Assembly (NCBI GenBank): GCA_964512045.1
Contig: CAZEJK010000077.1
Coordinates: 1 to 22,167 of the forward strand
Reading direction: 5' to 3'
Source of the DNA: CAZEJK01 sp964512045
Lineage (GTDB): Bacteria > Acidobacteriota > Thermoanaerobaculia > Thermoanaerobaculales > Sulfomarinibacteraceae
Length of the DNA: 22,167 bases
Shown here: in pieces, positions 1 through 6,582 of the stretch
Position numbering within the stretch: position 1 is the first letter of the stretch
How the letters are laid out: every line of letters starts with the position of its first letter
Notes under the pieces: generated by a model
The model's database searches: none
The model's input: only the letters and a program-made list of their open reading frames with translations
Told to the model about the DNA's origin: nothing
Translations under genes and position numbers: made by a program

Positions 1-48
1 GATGACGATACCGATGAACACCCACACCTTCCGATTGCTGCGCGACAC
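1..48 (-). CDS. 5' end of a gene leaving the window, probable membrane protein (partial)
   Basis: Only 16 codons are visible, read from a GTG at 48-46 to the window edge. They begin M-S-R-S-N-R-K and continue with V-W-V-F-I-G-I-V-I, a positively charged start followed by a hydrophobic run, as in a signal anchor or first membrane helix. A GGAGGT ribosome-binding site lies five to six bases upstream of the GTG (54-59), which is the main support for a real start here. It lies downstream of infC on the same strand but is separated from it by a strong hairpin, so it is probably a separate transcription unit. The product cannot be named from this much sequence. It is clearly not ribosomal protein L35, the usual gene after infC. 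Confidence 0.45.
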   Translation of the reverse strand, partial: MSRSNRKVWVFIGIVI

Positions 49-80
49 CAGTACCTCCAGGGATGCTTCCAGGTTTCAGA

Positions 81-109
81 GCAACGGGAGGGCGCTGCCC
101 TCCCGTTGC
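81..109 (-). terminator. Strong hairpin downstream of infC
   Basis: A perfect 12-base inverted repeat (81-92 and 98-109), extended to 13 pairs by C93-G97, leaves a three-base loop. It sits about 90 bases after the infC stop. No clear U-run follows on either strand, so it may be a hairpin terminator of the GC-rich type or a 3' mRNA-stabilising stem. Confidence 0.55.
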
Positions 110-196
110 ACACTCCAGATCGGTCTCTGCGCGCCGGATTGCGTTGTCTCGAAGCCCTCGAAGCTGCCCGCAGTCCTCCGCGCACCGCCGCCCGGC

Positions 197-754
197 TCAG
201 CTCTTCTTCTTGAGCACCATCGAGAGGTCGCGGCTCTCCAGTCGCGGGGGCGCGTCGCGCTCCACATCTGCGACGTCGGAGAGGTACTCCTTGACCCGCT
301 CGAGGATCTCGTAGCCGTTCTCGGGACGACGCATCTCTCTGCGGCGGAACATGATCGTGACCTTGACGTGCTTTCCCTTCTCCAGGAAACGCTTGGCCAT
401 GTTGGCCTTGGTCTCGAAGTCGTGGTCATCGATGTTCGGACGGAACTTGACCTCTTTGATCTCGATGTGGTGCTGCTGCTTGCGGGCCTCTTTCGCCTTC
501 TTCTCCTGCTCGTAGAGGTATCGGCCATGGTCCATGATCTTGCAGACCACTGGTCGAGCCTGCGGGGCGATCTCCACCAGATCCAACCCTGCGGTGCGGG
601 CCCGCTCCCGCGCCTCCTCGATCGAAATGACGCCGATCTGGTTTCCGTCCTCGTCGATCACACGCACTGGCGAGATGCGGATCGCCTCGTTGATGCGGTA
701 CTGCGGCTTGGACGGTGGCTCACGAAACAGACGCTTCCTCTTTTGTATTGTCAA
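197..754 (-). CDS. infC: Translation initiation factor IF-3
   Basis: IF-3 binds the 30S subunit, keeps it apart from 50S and proofreads start-codon and initiator-tRNA pairing. The 185-aa product is full length for the family. Its N-domain carries the RINEAI segment near residue 20, then GVISIEEA and DLVEIAP, and CKIMDHGRYLYEQ about residues 70-82. These are followed by a basic linker helix and a C-domain with VKFRPNIDDHDF, the hallmark KVTIMFRRRE and a C-terminal LSMVLKKK. Coordinates use the TTG at 754-752. However, the AAGGGGG ribosome-binding site (755-761) touches that TTG, whereas it lies six bases before an in-frame ATA at 748-746. IF-3 is known to use rare AUU/AUA/AUC starts for autoregulation, so the true start may be 748. 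The usual neighbours thrS, rpmI and rplT are absent on both sides. Confidence 0.97.
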   Translation of the reverse strand: MTIQKRKRLFREPPSKPQYRINEAIRISPVRVIDEDGNQIGVISIEEARERARTAGLDLVEIAPQARPVVCKIMDHGRYLYEQEKKAKEARKQQHHIEIKEVKFRPNIDDHDFETKANMAKRFLEKGKHVKVTIMFRRREMRRPENGYEILERVKEYLSDVADVERDAPPRLESRDLSMVLKKKS

Positions 755-853
755 CCCCCTTGGTTATTCGGCCGCCGCGGCCAGTTGGTCGGCAGACTTC
801 TTCCGGCAACGCTCCAATAGCAGATGCCCCGACTGTTACCACTCACCCGCCCG

Positions 854-859
854 ATTATA
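854..859 (-). promoter_or_regulatory. Putative -10 box (TATAAT) for infC
   Basis: A consensus TATAAT reads on the minus strand in the 160-base gap between the YkgJ-like gene and infC. It would give a leader of roughly 90 bases. No convincing -35 box is seen 16-18 bases further upstream. Confidence 0.4.
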
Positions 860-914
860 GGCGAAGTCACGCCGTTGCGGGAGTCCGTGACAGCATGAGG
901 GAGCTCTGAGCGTC

Positions 915-1337
915 TCATCCGGCGCTCGCGCTCCGCAAACGCCGCCGCTGGGTCACCTCGGCCTCCTCCTGGCCGATACTGTTGCGCAGCCAGGCGGCGT
1001 CCCCGCTGGAGAACCGAAACTCGTCGCGGAACGGACAGAACTCGTGCGTCCCGACCTCATCGACATCCGTATACAGGATTAACGGGTACAGGACACATCC
1101 ATCCGGACGGCTCGCGTACGCCGAGCACACCCCGTCGACGAGGAAGACACAACGGCCGTCCACGTTCTTGAGGCGGAGCGTCCCGTCGTCCCACTCCTCG
1201 AAGAAGCCGCTCGCTCCAGCTCTGTGAAGCCGCTGCACATCAGCGATGGTGAGGCTCATCCTGGTCTGCAGGCAGCATGCATGGCAGCCATGGCGAACGC
1301 ATGGCGACAGGAGACCGCTTCCTGAAAGCCCACCCAT
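915..1337 (-). CDS. YkgJ-family cysteine-cluster protein
   Basis: This 140-aa protein belongs to the YkgJ / UPF0153 group of small cysteine-rich, putative zinc- or iron-binding proteins of unsettled function. The signature is visible as CVRHGCHACC at residues 13-22 (Cys 13, 18, 21, 22), followed by Cys 63, 71, 81 and 101, with C-V-L-Y-P around 81-85 matching the family's conserved C-x2-Y-P segment. The ATG at 1337 is used because a later Met (residue 27) would remove the first Cys cluster. No strong ribosome-binding site precedes it. It begins 21 bases after the OsmC-family gene on the same strand, so the two probably share an mRNA. There is no signal peptide, so it is expected in the cytoplasm. 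Confidence 0.8.
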   Translation of the reverse strand: MGGLSGSGLLSPCVRHGCHACCLQTRMSLTIADVQRLHRAGASGFFEEWDDGTLRLKNVDGRCVFLVDGVCSAYASRPDGCVLYPLILYTDVDEVGTHEFCPFRDEFRFSSGDAAWLRNSIGQEEAEVTQRRRLRSASAG

Positions 1338-1358
1338 GACGCCATGGTACGCGACGCG

Positions 1359-1760
1359 TCAGCTCGCGGCCACCGTCTGCACGACAAACTCCGGAGGATC
1401 GAGGATCGTCTTCTTGACCGAGCACTGGTGCGCGGCCCTCTCCAGGGCCTTCCGGTACTTCTCCGGGAACGCATCGGGAACCTTGATATCGATTCCGATT
1501 GTGGTAATCCGTCGCGTCGCGTCCCGTTCCCAGCGCTGCGCCAGCTCGATCCCATCGAGGGGAATCCCCCTCTGCTCACAGAACTTCAGAACGTAGTAAC
1601 CGGCGCAGGTGGCAAGGGACGCGAGGAACAGATCGAACGGCTCCGGAGCCATGGCGCTGCCGCCGCTGTCGTGCGACTGGTCGGTAGCAATCTCGAAACC
1701 GTTGTATGAGGCGAGAACCTGTCGACCGCCTGGAAACCGAACCTGCATCTCTTGACTCAT
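1359..1760 (-). CDS. OsmC-family peroxiredoxin-like protein
   Basis: OsmC/Ohr proteins reduce organic hydroperoxides with a pair of cysteines. In this 133-aa product the pattern APEPFDLFLASLATC places the first Cys in the central helix (Cys52 from this start) and AAHQCSV the second (Cys113). An extra Cys lies nine residues after the first. The spacing fits the YhfA/OsmC-like branch rather than Ohr. The ATG at 1760 is preferred over a GTG at 1766 for two reasons: a GGAGGG ribosome-binding site lies about five bases upstream, and the ATG overlaps the stop codon of the preceding small membrane gene (ATGA), indicating translational coupling. The substrate is unknown. The neighbouring Cys-cluster protein suggests a redox- or metal-related operon, which is an inference. 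Confidence 0.9.
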   Translation of the reverse strand: MSQEMQVRFPGGRQVLASYNGFEIATDQSHDSGGSAMAPEPFDLFLASLATCAGYYVLKFCEQRGIPLDGIELAQRWERDATRRITTIGIDIKVPDAFPEKYRKALERAAHQCSVKKTILDPPEFVVQTVAAS

Positions 1761-1975
1761 TCGCACCCTCCTCGATCCCGCTCAACCGGCGGACACCTGC
1801 ACGGCATTCCCGGCCTCGAGCCCGTCGGCCTCCGGCTGGCCAGCCGGGCACCCGGCACGGAGCCGCGGAGCAGCACTCGCCACCACCCCCATGCAAGTGG
1901 CAGCATCAACAGCACGCCGACCAGGTCCGCGACCAGCATCATCGCTGCAGTCTGCTCCAGCTGTGCCCAACCCAT
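1757..1975 (-). CDS. Small single-pass membrane protein coupled to the OsmC-like gene
   Basis: A 72-aa open frame begins at ATG 1975 with a strong GGGAGG site eight bases upstream, and its TGA overlaps the next gene's ATG. The product has a hydrophobic helix at about residues 11-36 (AAMMLVADLVGVLLMLPLAW and following), then WWR and a basic tail rich in Arg and Pro containing C-R-C about residues 57-59 and one Cys near the end. I do not recognise a family. Start signal, overlap and membrane helix together argue for a real gene rather than a chance frame. As first gene of the apparent operon it may place or sense redox events at the membrane, but nothing in the sequence proves that. A longer in-frame start at 2023 has no matching ribosome-binding site. 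Confidence 0.6.
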   Translation of the reverse strand: MGWAQLEQTAAMMLVADLVGVLLMLPLAWGWWRVLLRGSVPGARLASRRPTGSRPGMPCRCPPVERDRGGCE

Positions 1976-2010
1976 CTGTGTCGCCTCCCACCCTCGATTC
2001 GGACACAGCG

Positions 2011-2038
2011 TTCGCAGCTGCAACCCTCATGCTACCCT
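2011..2038 (+). promoter_or_regulatory. Putative promoter of the nitrilase-family gene
   Basis: TTCGCA (2011-2016) and TACCCT (2033-2038) are separated by 16 bases. The -10 box is preceded by TGC, making it an extended -10. The ATG follows 20 bases later with an intervening GGAGG. Confidence 0.4.
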
Positions 2039-2058
2039 CGCCTACGGAGGATTCCTGC

Positions 2059-2874
2059 ATGCGTCTCGCCCTCATTCAGCAGCACGCCAGCGACGACCTT
2101 TCCGCGAACCTGGAACGGGGCCTGGAAGCCCTCGACCGTGCCGCCGGGACGGGTGCGGAGCTCGTCTGCTTCGCAGAGCTCGCGTTCACGCCGTTCTATC
2201 CGCAGAGACCGGCCGCGGGTGACCCATCGTCACTGGCAGAGACGATTCCGGGCCCGACCACCGAAGCGTTTGCTGAACGCGCACGCCGTCACGGTGTCGT
2301 TGTGGTGCTGAACCTGTACGAGCGCACCGACTCCGCGTGCTACGACTGCTCGCCAGTTCTCGATGCCGACGGCACGTTGCTCGGTCGGACACGCATGGTG
2401 CATATCACGGACTACGAGGGCTTTCACGAGCAGGGCTACTACGCTCCAGGCGATACCGGTGCGCCGGTCTACGACACTGCGGTGGGACGGGTCGGGGTCG
2501 CGATCTGTTACGACCGGCACTACCCGGAGTACATGCGGGCACTGGCCGTTCGGGGCGCCGAGCTGGTCGTTGTACCGCAAGCGGGTGCAGTGGCCGAGTG
2601 GCCTGTAGGTCTGTTCGAGGCCGAGGTGCAGGTGGCCGCCTTTCAGAACGGGTACTTCGCCGCCCTCTGCAACCGTGTCGGTACAGAGGAGCGGCTGACG
2701 TTCGCAGGTCAGTCGTTCATCTGCGCACCGGACGGCACCATCGTCAGCCAGGGCGGCAGCGGCGACGAGATCGTCTCGGCCACGCTCGATCTCGAAGCAG
2801 TCCGCGAGTCCCACGCCCGTCGCTTGTTCCTGCGCGATCGCCGGCCGGAGCTCTACCCTGCCTGGCTTGGCTGA
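2059..2874 (+). CDS. Carbon-nitrogen hydrolase (nitrilase superfamily) with Met at the catalytic Lys position
   Basis: The 271-aa product has the nitrilase fold, closest by motif to the N-carbamoylputrescine amidase / beta-ureidopropionase branch, which hydrolyses C-N bonds of carbamoyl or amide substrates in the cytoplasm. Visible landmarks are the first catalytic Glu in CFAELAF (Glu40), HEQGYYAPGD with the accessory Glu124, and the nucleophile in VAICYDRHYPEY (Cys150). The segment LLGRTRMVHI (107-116) aligns with the family's R-K-x-H-I motif, but the catalytic Lys is Met113 (codon ATG). Start: GGAGG lies eight bases before the ATG at 2059, and the frame upstream lacks family similarity. The 3' end overlaps the convergent amidotransferase gene by 22 bases. 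The substrate is not predictable; a non-hydrolytic role is possible because of the missing Lys. Confidence 0.9.
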   Translation: MRLALIQQHASDDLSANLERGLEALDRAAGTGAELVCFAELAFTPFYPQRPAAGDPSSLAETIPGPTTEAFAERARRHGVVVVLNLYERTDSACYDCSPVLDADGTLLGRTRMVHITDYEGFHEQGYYAPGDTGAPVYDTAVGRVGVAICYDRHYPEYMRALAVRGAELVVVPQAGAVAEWPVGLFEAEVQVAAFQNGYFAALCNRVGTEERLTFAGQSFICAPDGTIVSQGGSGDEIVSATLDLEAVRESHARRLFLRDRRPELYPAWLG

Positions 2875-3536
2875 GCGCTGGTCTGTAGCAGATTACGGAA
2901 GGCGGACAGAACCCGCTGTCCGTCTCGTCGAATCATCGGCAGGTCGTCGCCGAGACGAATACCGCGTCGCGCTGCGAACTCTGCCCGACCTTCCGGATGG
3001 AACTGCACACCGAAGACCGGGAGCGACGTGTGCTCGAACGCGTCGGTGGTGACGTCGGTGCGTGATGCCGTCCTGTGAAGGCACGGCGGCAGGTCGGTGA
3101 CAACCTCGTTGTGACTGACCACCACGCGATATGCCCCGTCCGGAAACAGCCGACTTGAGGAGAATCGGCTGGTGCGTACGCCGAGCTCCTTGCTACGATC
3201 CGATCTGAGCAGCTCGACCCGCGCCCCGAAACAGTGCGCCAGCAGCTGATGGCCGAAGCAGATCCCCAGCACCGGTGTCCGGGCTCGTCCGGAAAGCATC
3301 GGTTCGAGCCACTGCTCGAGGTCGCCCAGCCACCCCAGCTGGTCGTGGACCGACGCCGCAGAGCCCATGACGACGACACCGGCGAGCTGTTCCGGGTCGA
3401 TCCCTGAGAAGCGATCGCCGCGGAGCGCCGGAAGCAGGACGGTTACATCTCCCCGCCATCCTGCCGCGATCTCCTGCGCCCCTTCGACCTCCGCTGCTTC
3501 GACCGCTGGATCAATGATCAGCAAACGGCGCTTCAC
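2853..3536 (-). CDS. Class I glutamine amidotransferase (stand-alone GATase1 domain)
   Basis: The protein (227 aa) is a single GATase1 domain resembling the amidotransferase part of GMP synthase (COG0518). It releases ammonia from glutamine or a gamma-glutamyl compound using a Cys-His-Glu triad: Cys93 in VLGICFGHQ, and His180 and Glu182 in GVQFHPEG. VVVMGS at 54-59 is the usual oxyanion-loop region and VVVSHNE (138-144) is also typical. The GTG at 3536 is chosen because GGAAGGGG precedes it by seven bases; the frame continues upstream only as the antisense of the FHA gene. No synthase subunit lies beside it. It could act on small gamma-glutamyl substrates, as PuuD-like and similar stand-alone enzymes do, but which one is not shown. 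Confidence 0.9.
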   Translation of the reverse strand: MKRRLLIIDPAVEAAEVEGAQEIAAGWRGDVTVLLPALRGDRFSGIDPEQLAGVVVMGSAASVHDQLGWLGDLEQWLEPMLSGRARTPVLGICFGHQLLAHCFGARVELLRSDRSKELGVRTSRFSSSRLFPDGAYRVVVSHNEVVTDLPPCLHRTASRTDVTTDAFEHTSLPVFGVQFHPEGRAEFAARRGIRLGDDLPMIRRDGQRVLSAFRNLLQTSAQPSQAG

Positions 3537-3626
3537 GACAGGCCCCTTCCAAAACTGGCTTGGCGCATCGGTCACTGCCGTGCGTCCGCCCAATCGTAAC
3601 CGGAGTGTCAATCGGTAGCTTCCCGA

Positions 3627-3635
3627 TGCTACAAT
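3627..3635 (+). promoter_or_regulatory. Putative extended -10 promoter of the FHA-phosphatase gene
   Basis: TGCTACAAT combines a TGn extension with TACAAT (3630-3635), 16 bases before the ATG. A weak GTGTCA lies upstream at 3605-3610 with a long 19-base spacer. The same strand-reversed bases (3606-3611) read TTGACA towards the divergent amidotransferase gene, but without a matching -10. Confidence 0.4.
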
Positions 3636-3651
3636 CGCGCCCGGAAAGGCG

Positions 3652-5364
3652 ATGCTCAAGCTCAGAGTCACGACCCCTGGCAGCGCTCCCCGTGCGATCG
3701 AGGTGATCCAACGCCGGCTCAGTATCGGACGCTCGATTCGGAACGATCTGTGCCTGGAGGATGGCTTCGCATCCCGGATGCACGCCGAGCTCAGGATGGA
3801 CGGCGAGTCGTTCTGGCTCACCGACATCGGGAGCGCGAACGGCACCTTCGTCAACGAACGACCGGTCACCGGGACTGTCCAGGTGTACCCTGGCGACCAG
3901 ATCGTCGTCGGCAAGACGGTCATCGAGCTGCAGACAACGGCCAGCGGCCTCCAGGTGCGCCCGGACGACTCGACCGACGAGGTCGCGGCGAAGGACTTCG
4001 TGAGCAGCCCGGAGATGACCCGAGAGCCGAGCCGGAGCCACGAGATCTCGTCCGGGCTGTTCACGGTCCTGGAGTCCGTGCAGAAGGCCACCGGTTCGGA
4101 TGCTGCGTTACCGTCAGTGGACCACCGTGGCGACCTGTTTGCCGTGATGAGCAAGGTCGGCATCGCCCTGCTGTCGCCTTCGTCTCTGGACGAGGTCCTC
4201 GAGCAGATCGTCGACCTGGTGTTCGAAGGTGTCAACGCGGATCGGGCGTTTCTGCTCCTCAGGGAGCATGGAACGGGAGAGCTGGCATGCAAGGTGGCCA
4301 GCTACCGTGACGCGCGGGACCAGGCGCGCGAGGTCCGCATCAGCAGGTCGATCACCAAGGAGGTCATCGGGCTCGGCAAGCCGCTCCTCACGTCGAATGC
4401 GCAGGAGGACGAACGGCTCAAGGACCGCGCCTCGATCGTCCTGGAGGGCGTTCGTTCGGTCCTGGCGGTACCGATCTCCGATCACCAGCAGGTGATCGGG
4501 ATGATCTACGTGGACAGCCCGATCCGCGTCAACGTGTTCACCGAAGACGACCTGCGGATGCTGACCACCATCGCGACGATCGCGGGTATCAAGATCGAGA
4601 ATGCACTGCTCGTGGAGCAACGGATCGAGAACGAACGCATCCGTCAGCAGCTCAACGGAGCGCGCGACATTCAGGGTCGTCTGCTGCCGGTCACTCCTCC
4701 GAAGATCACCGGCTACGACATGGTTGGCGTCAGCTTTCCCTGCTACGAGGTCGGCGGAGACTACTTTGACTTCATCTGTCTCGGTCCGGAACGGGTCGTG
4801 CTCGCCCTCGGTGACGTGGCCGGAAAAGGTATGGACGCGGCAATCTTGATGTCGAGCCTGCATGCGACAGTCCGAGCACAGGCAGGCGCGACGCAGTCGG
4901 TGGCCGAGCTCATGCAGCGCGTCAACGCCTACCTGCACAGCGCGACCCCGTACAACCGGTTCGCCACGATGTTCTGCGGCGACCTGCGCGCAGAGCAGCA
5001 CGTGCTCACGTACACCAACGCAGGGCACAACCCTCCCCTCCTGATCCGCAGCGACGGTACCGTCGCCACGCTGGAGGCTGGTGGACCACCGGTCGGCATC
5101 ATGGCTGGCCGCGAGTTCCCCGAAGACGTCGTGCACATCGAGCGTGGTGATGTTCTCGTGGTGTTTTCGGACGGCATCAGCGAGGCGATCAACGCCGAGG
5201 AAGAGCCGTTCCATCTGGAGGAGCTCGTGCGGACGGTACGCGAGAACCCGGAGGCTGATGCCGCCAAGCTGCGCGACCGCATCGACGAGACCATCTTGTC
5301 GTTCATGGGCGATACGCCACCTCAGGACGACATGACGCTCATGATCGTCAAGCGAACGAGCTAG
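3652..5364 (+). CDS. FHA-GAF-PP2C (SpoIIE-type) serine phosphatase
   Basis: This 570-aa cytoplasmic signalling protein has three domains. Residues about 1-95 form an FHA domain (SIGRSIRND 24-32, SRMHAEL 41-47, GSANGTFVNE 60-69) that should bind phosphothreonine peptides. Residues about 165-320 form a GAF domain (NADRAFLLL 195-203, VLAVPI 270-275). A short helical linker leads into a PPM/SpoIIE phosphatase at about 335-568, with metal-binding motifs EVGGDYFD (366-373), GDVAGKG (387-393), NAGHNPP (456-462), SDGISE (506-511) and QDDMTL (558-563), all intact. Start: ATG with a modest GGAAAGG eight bases upstream. It is divergent from the amidotransferase gene. A receptor kinase is encoded about 5 kb away; pairing of the two is an inference. 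No STAS or anti-sigma partner is adjacent. Confidence 0.95.
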   Translation: MLKLRVTTPGSAPRAIEVIQRRLSIGRSIRNDLCLEDGFASRMHAELRMDGESFWLTDIGSANGTFVNERPVTGTVQVYPGDQIVVGKTVIELQTTASGLQVRPDDSTDEVAAKDFVSSPEMTREPSRSHEISSGLFTVLESVQKATGSDAALPSVDHRGDLFAVMSKVGIALLSPSSLDEVLEQIVDLVFEGVNADRAFLLLREHGTGELACKVASYRDARDQAREVRISRSITKEVIGLGKPLLTSNAQEDERLKDRASIVLEGVRSVLAVPISDHQQVIGMIYVDSPIRVNVFTEDDLRMLTTIATIAGIKIENALLVEQRIENERIRQQLNGARDIQGRLLPVTPPKITGYDMVGVSFPCYEVGGDYFDFICLGPERVVLALGDVAGKGMDAAILMSSLHATVRAQAGATQSVAELMQRVNAYLHSATPYNRFATMFCGDLRAEQHVLTYTNAGHNPPLLIRSDGTVATLEAGGPPVGIMAGREFPEDVVHIERGDVLVVFSDGISEAINAEEEPFHLEELVRTVRENPEADAAKLRDRIDETILSFMGDTPPQDDMTLMIVKRTS

Positions 5365-5478
5365 TTCGGGGACTTCTTCGTCTCGCCGACGCCCACCGGT
5401 CTCGTCCACGCTGTTGTGCGACTGTCACGATCCGGTCATAGTATGTGCTGCCAGCCGCTGCCGGGCGCCGGCGGCCGC

Positions 5479-5484
5479 TACACT
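5479..5484 (+). promoter_or_regulatory. Putative -10 box (TACACT) of the acyltransferase gene
   Basis: TACACT in the context GCTACACTCG resembles the -10 elements before other genes here. It lies 37 bases before the chosen ATG. No good -35 box is visible, so the call rests on similarity to the other sites. Confidence 0.3.
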
Positions 5485-5521
5485 CGATCAGCAGGACGAC
5501 GCCGCTACTGGAGTGCGCCAG

Positions 5522-6523
5522 ATGCCGCTACCACCGCTACCCAACCCTCCGGGTCGATGGACTCGTCTCGCCGGCAACGCGCGGGCCACGGTCCTCGCCA
5601 TCGTGCTGTTCAGCACGCTGATCGGCTTCAACGTTCTGCAAATGCTCAGTGCTGTGCTGATCCCGTTGTCACGCCATGCATTCCGTCGCGTCAACCGCTG
5701 GGCCGCGAACACATGGTGGGGGTGGACCGTGCGGGTGGCCAGAGCCCTGTACGGTGCAGCGCCAACGGTCACTGGCGATCACATTCCACCCAGAGAGAAC
5801 GCGATCGTGATCGCGAACCATCAGCAGATGCCGGATATTTGCTTCCTGATGCACCTGGCGATCGCCAAGGACCGCCTCGGTGACATGAAGTGGTTCGTCA
5901 AGCACGCCTTCAAGCACGTGCCCGGCATGGGCTGGGGGATGCAGTTCCTCGACTGTCCGTTCGTCCGGCGTCGCTGGACGGAGGACAGACGTTCGATCGA
6001 GGCCACGTTCGCTCGCCTGGTCCGGGACCAGGTGCCGATGTGGTTGATGACGTTCCCAGAAGGAACCCGCATCACTCCTGGAAAGCTGCAACGGAGCCAG
6101 GAGTTCGCTGTCCAACGCGGGCTCTGGCAACCACAGGAGGTCCTCCTTCCGCGCACCAAAGGGTACGTGGCCACAGTCCAGGGGCTCCGCTCTGTTGTGA
6201 GCGCCGTGTACGACGTCACCATCGCATACGACACCGGGATACCGAGCTTGTGGCAGTATGCCTGCGGTTGGGCGCCACACGCCCACCTCCACGTGCAACG
6301 CTACCTCCTCGACGATCTGCCGGATAGCGATGCAGGCCGTGCGGACTGGCTGATGGAGCGGTTTCGAGAGAAGGACCTCAGGCTGCAACAGTTCATGGCG
6401 GGCGGCCGTCTCGATGACCCAGTGCCAAGGAGCCTCGAGGGGGACGGGGCTTCTGAGCCTTCTTCCGACAGCGGGGCCCTGCGCGTCGAGGAACGCGACC
6501 GGGACAGGGCGGCTACGGGCTGA
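5522..6523 (+). CDS. PlsC-like 1-acylglycerol-3-phosphate acyltransferase family protein
   Basis: A 333-aa member of the lysophospholipid acyltransferase (LPLAT) family, which moves an acyl group from acyl-CoA or acyl-ACP to a glycerolipid at the inner membrane. A hydrophobic segment at about residues 24-48 anchors the N terminus. Motif 1 is NHQQMPD (99-105, His100 and Asp105), and motif 3 is FPEGTR (178-183). LLPRTKGY (208-215) matches the conserved proline motif. The long loop with KWFVKHAFKHVPGMGWG after motif 1 resembles the LCLAT1 / LPAAT-gamma type more than short bacterial PlsC. ATG 5522 is chosen because GGAG lies eight bases before it; a GTG at 5513 and an upstream frame from 5414 are alternatives. 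The last 35 residues are charged and probably disordered. Confidence 0.88.
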   Translation: MPLPPLPNPPGRWTRLAGNARATVLAIVLFSTLIGFNVLQMLSAVLIPLSRHAFRRVNRWAANTWWGWTVRVARALYGAAPTVTGDHIPPRENAIVIANHQQMPDICFLMHLAIAKDRLGDMKWFVKHAFKHVPGMGWGMQFLDCPFVRRRWTEDRRSIEATFARLVRDQVPMWLMTFPEGTRITPGKLQRSQEFAVQRGLWQPQEVLLPRTKGYVATVQGLRSVVSAVYDVTIAYDTGIPSLWQYACGWAPHAHLHVQRYLLDDLPDSDAGRADWLMERFREKDLRLQQFMAGGRLDDPVPRSLEGDGASEPSSDSGALRVEERDRDRAATG

Positions 6524-6582
6524 GCCGGTCCCGTGTGGGCGCGCGAGCCCTCGTCTGACTCCGGAGTCCAGGCTCGTCCAGG

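Noticed and set aside
76..528. 150-aa minus-strand frame over infC and its 3' flank
   Set aside because: It is an Arg/Ser-rich out-of-frame shadow; the overlapping frame encodes a full IF-3.
2..820. 272-aa plus-strand frame with Leu/Val-rich stretches
   Set aside because: It is antisense to infC across its whole conserved length and has no start signal of its own.
2853..2874. Antisense regulation through the 22-base overlap of the convergent nitrilase and amidotransferase genes
   Set aside because: Short 3' overlaps are common in compact genomes and nothing else indicates regulation.
3537..4292. N-terminal extension of the amidotransferase frame
   Set aside because: It is antisense to the FHA domain gene; GTG 3536 with GGAAGGGG gives a complete GATase1 domain.
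6541..6568. GCGCGAGCCCT matching the right end of the inverted-repeat element, plus the palindrome GACTCCGGAGTC
   Set aside because: An 11-base match without a partner repeat, and a loopless 12-base palindrome; neither supports a second element or a clear terminator between the convergent genes.
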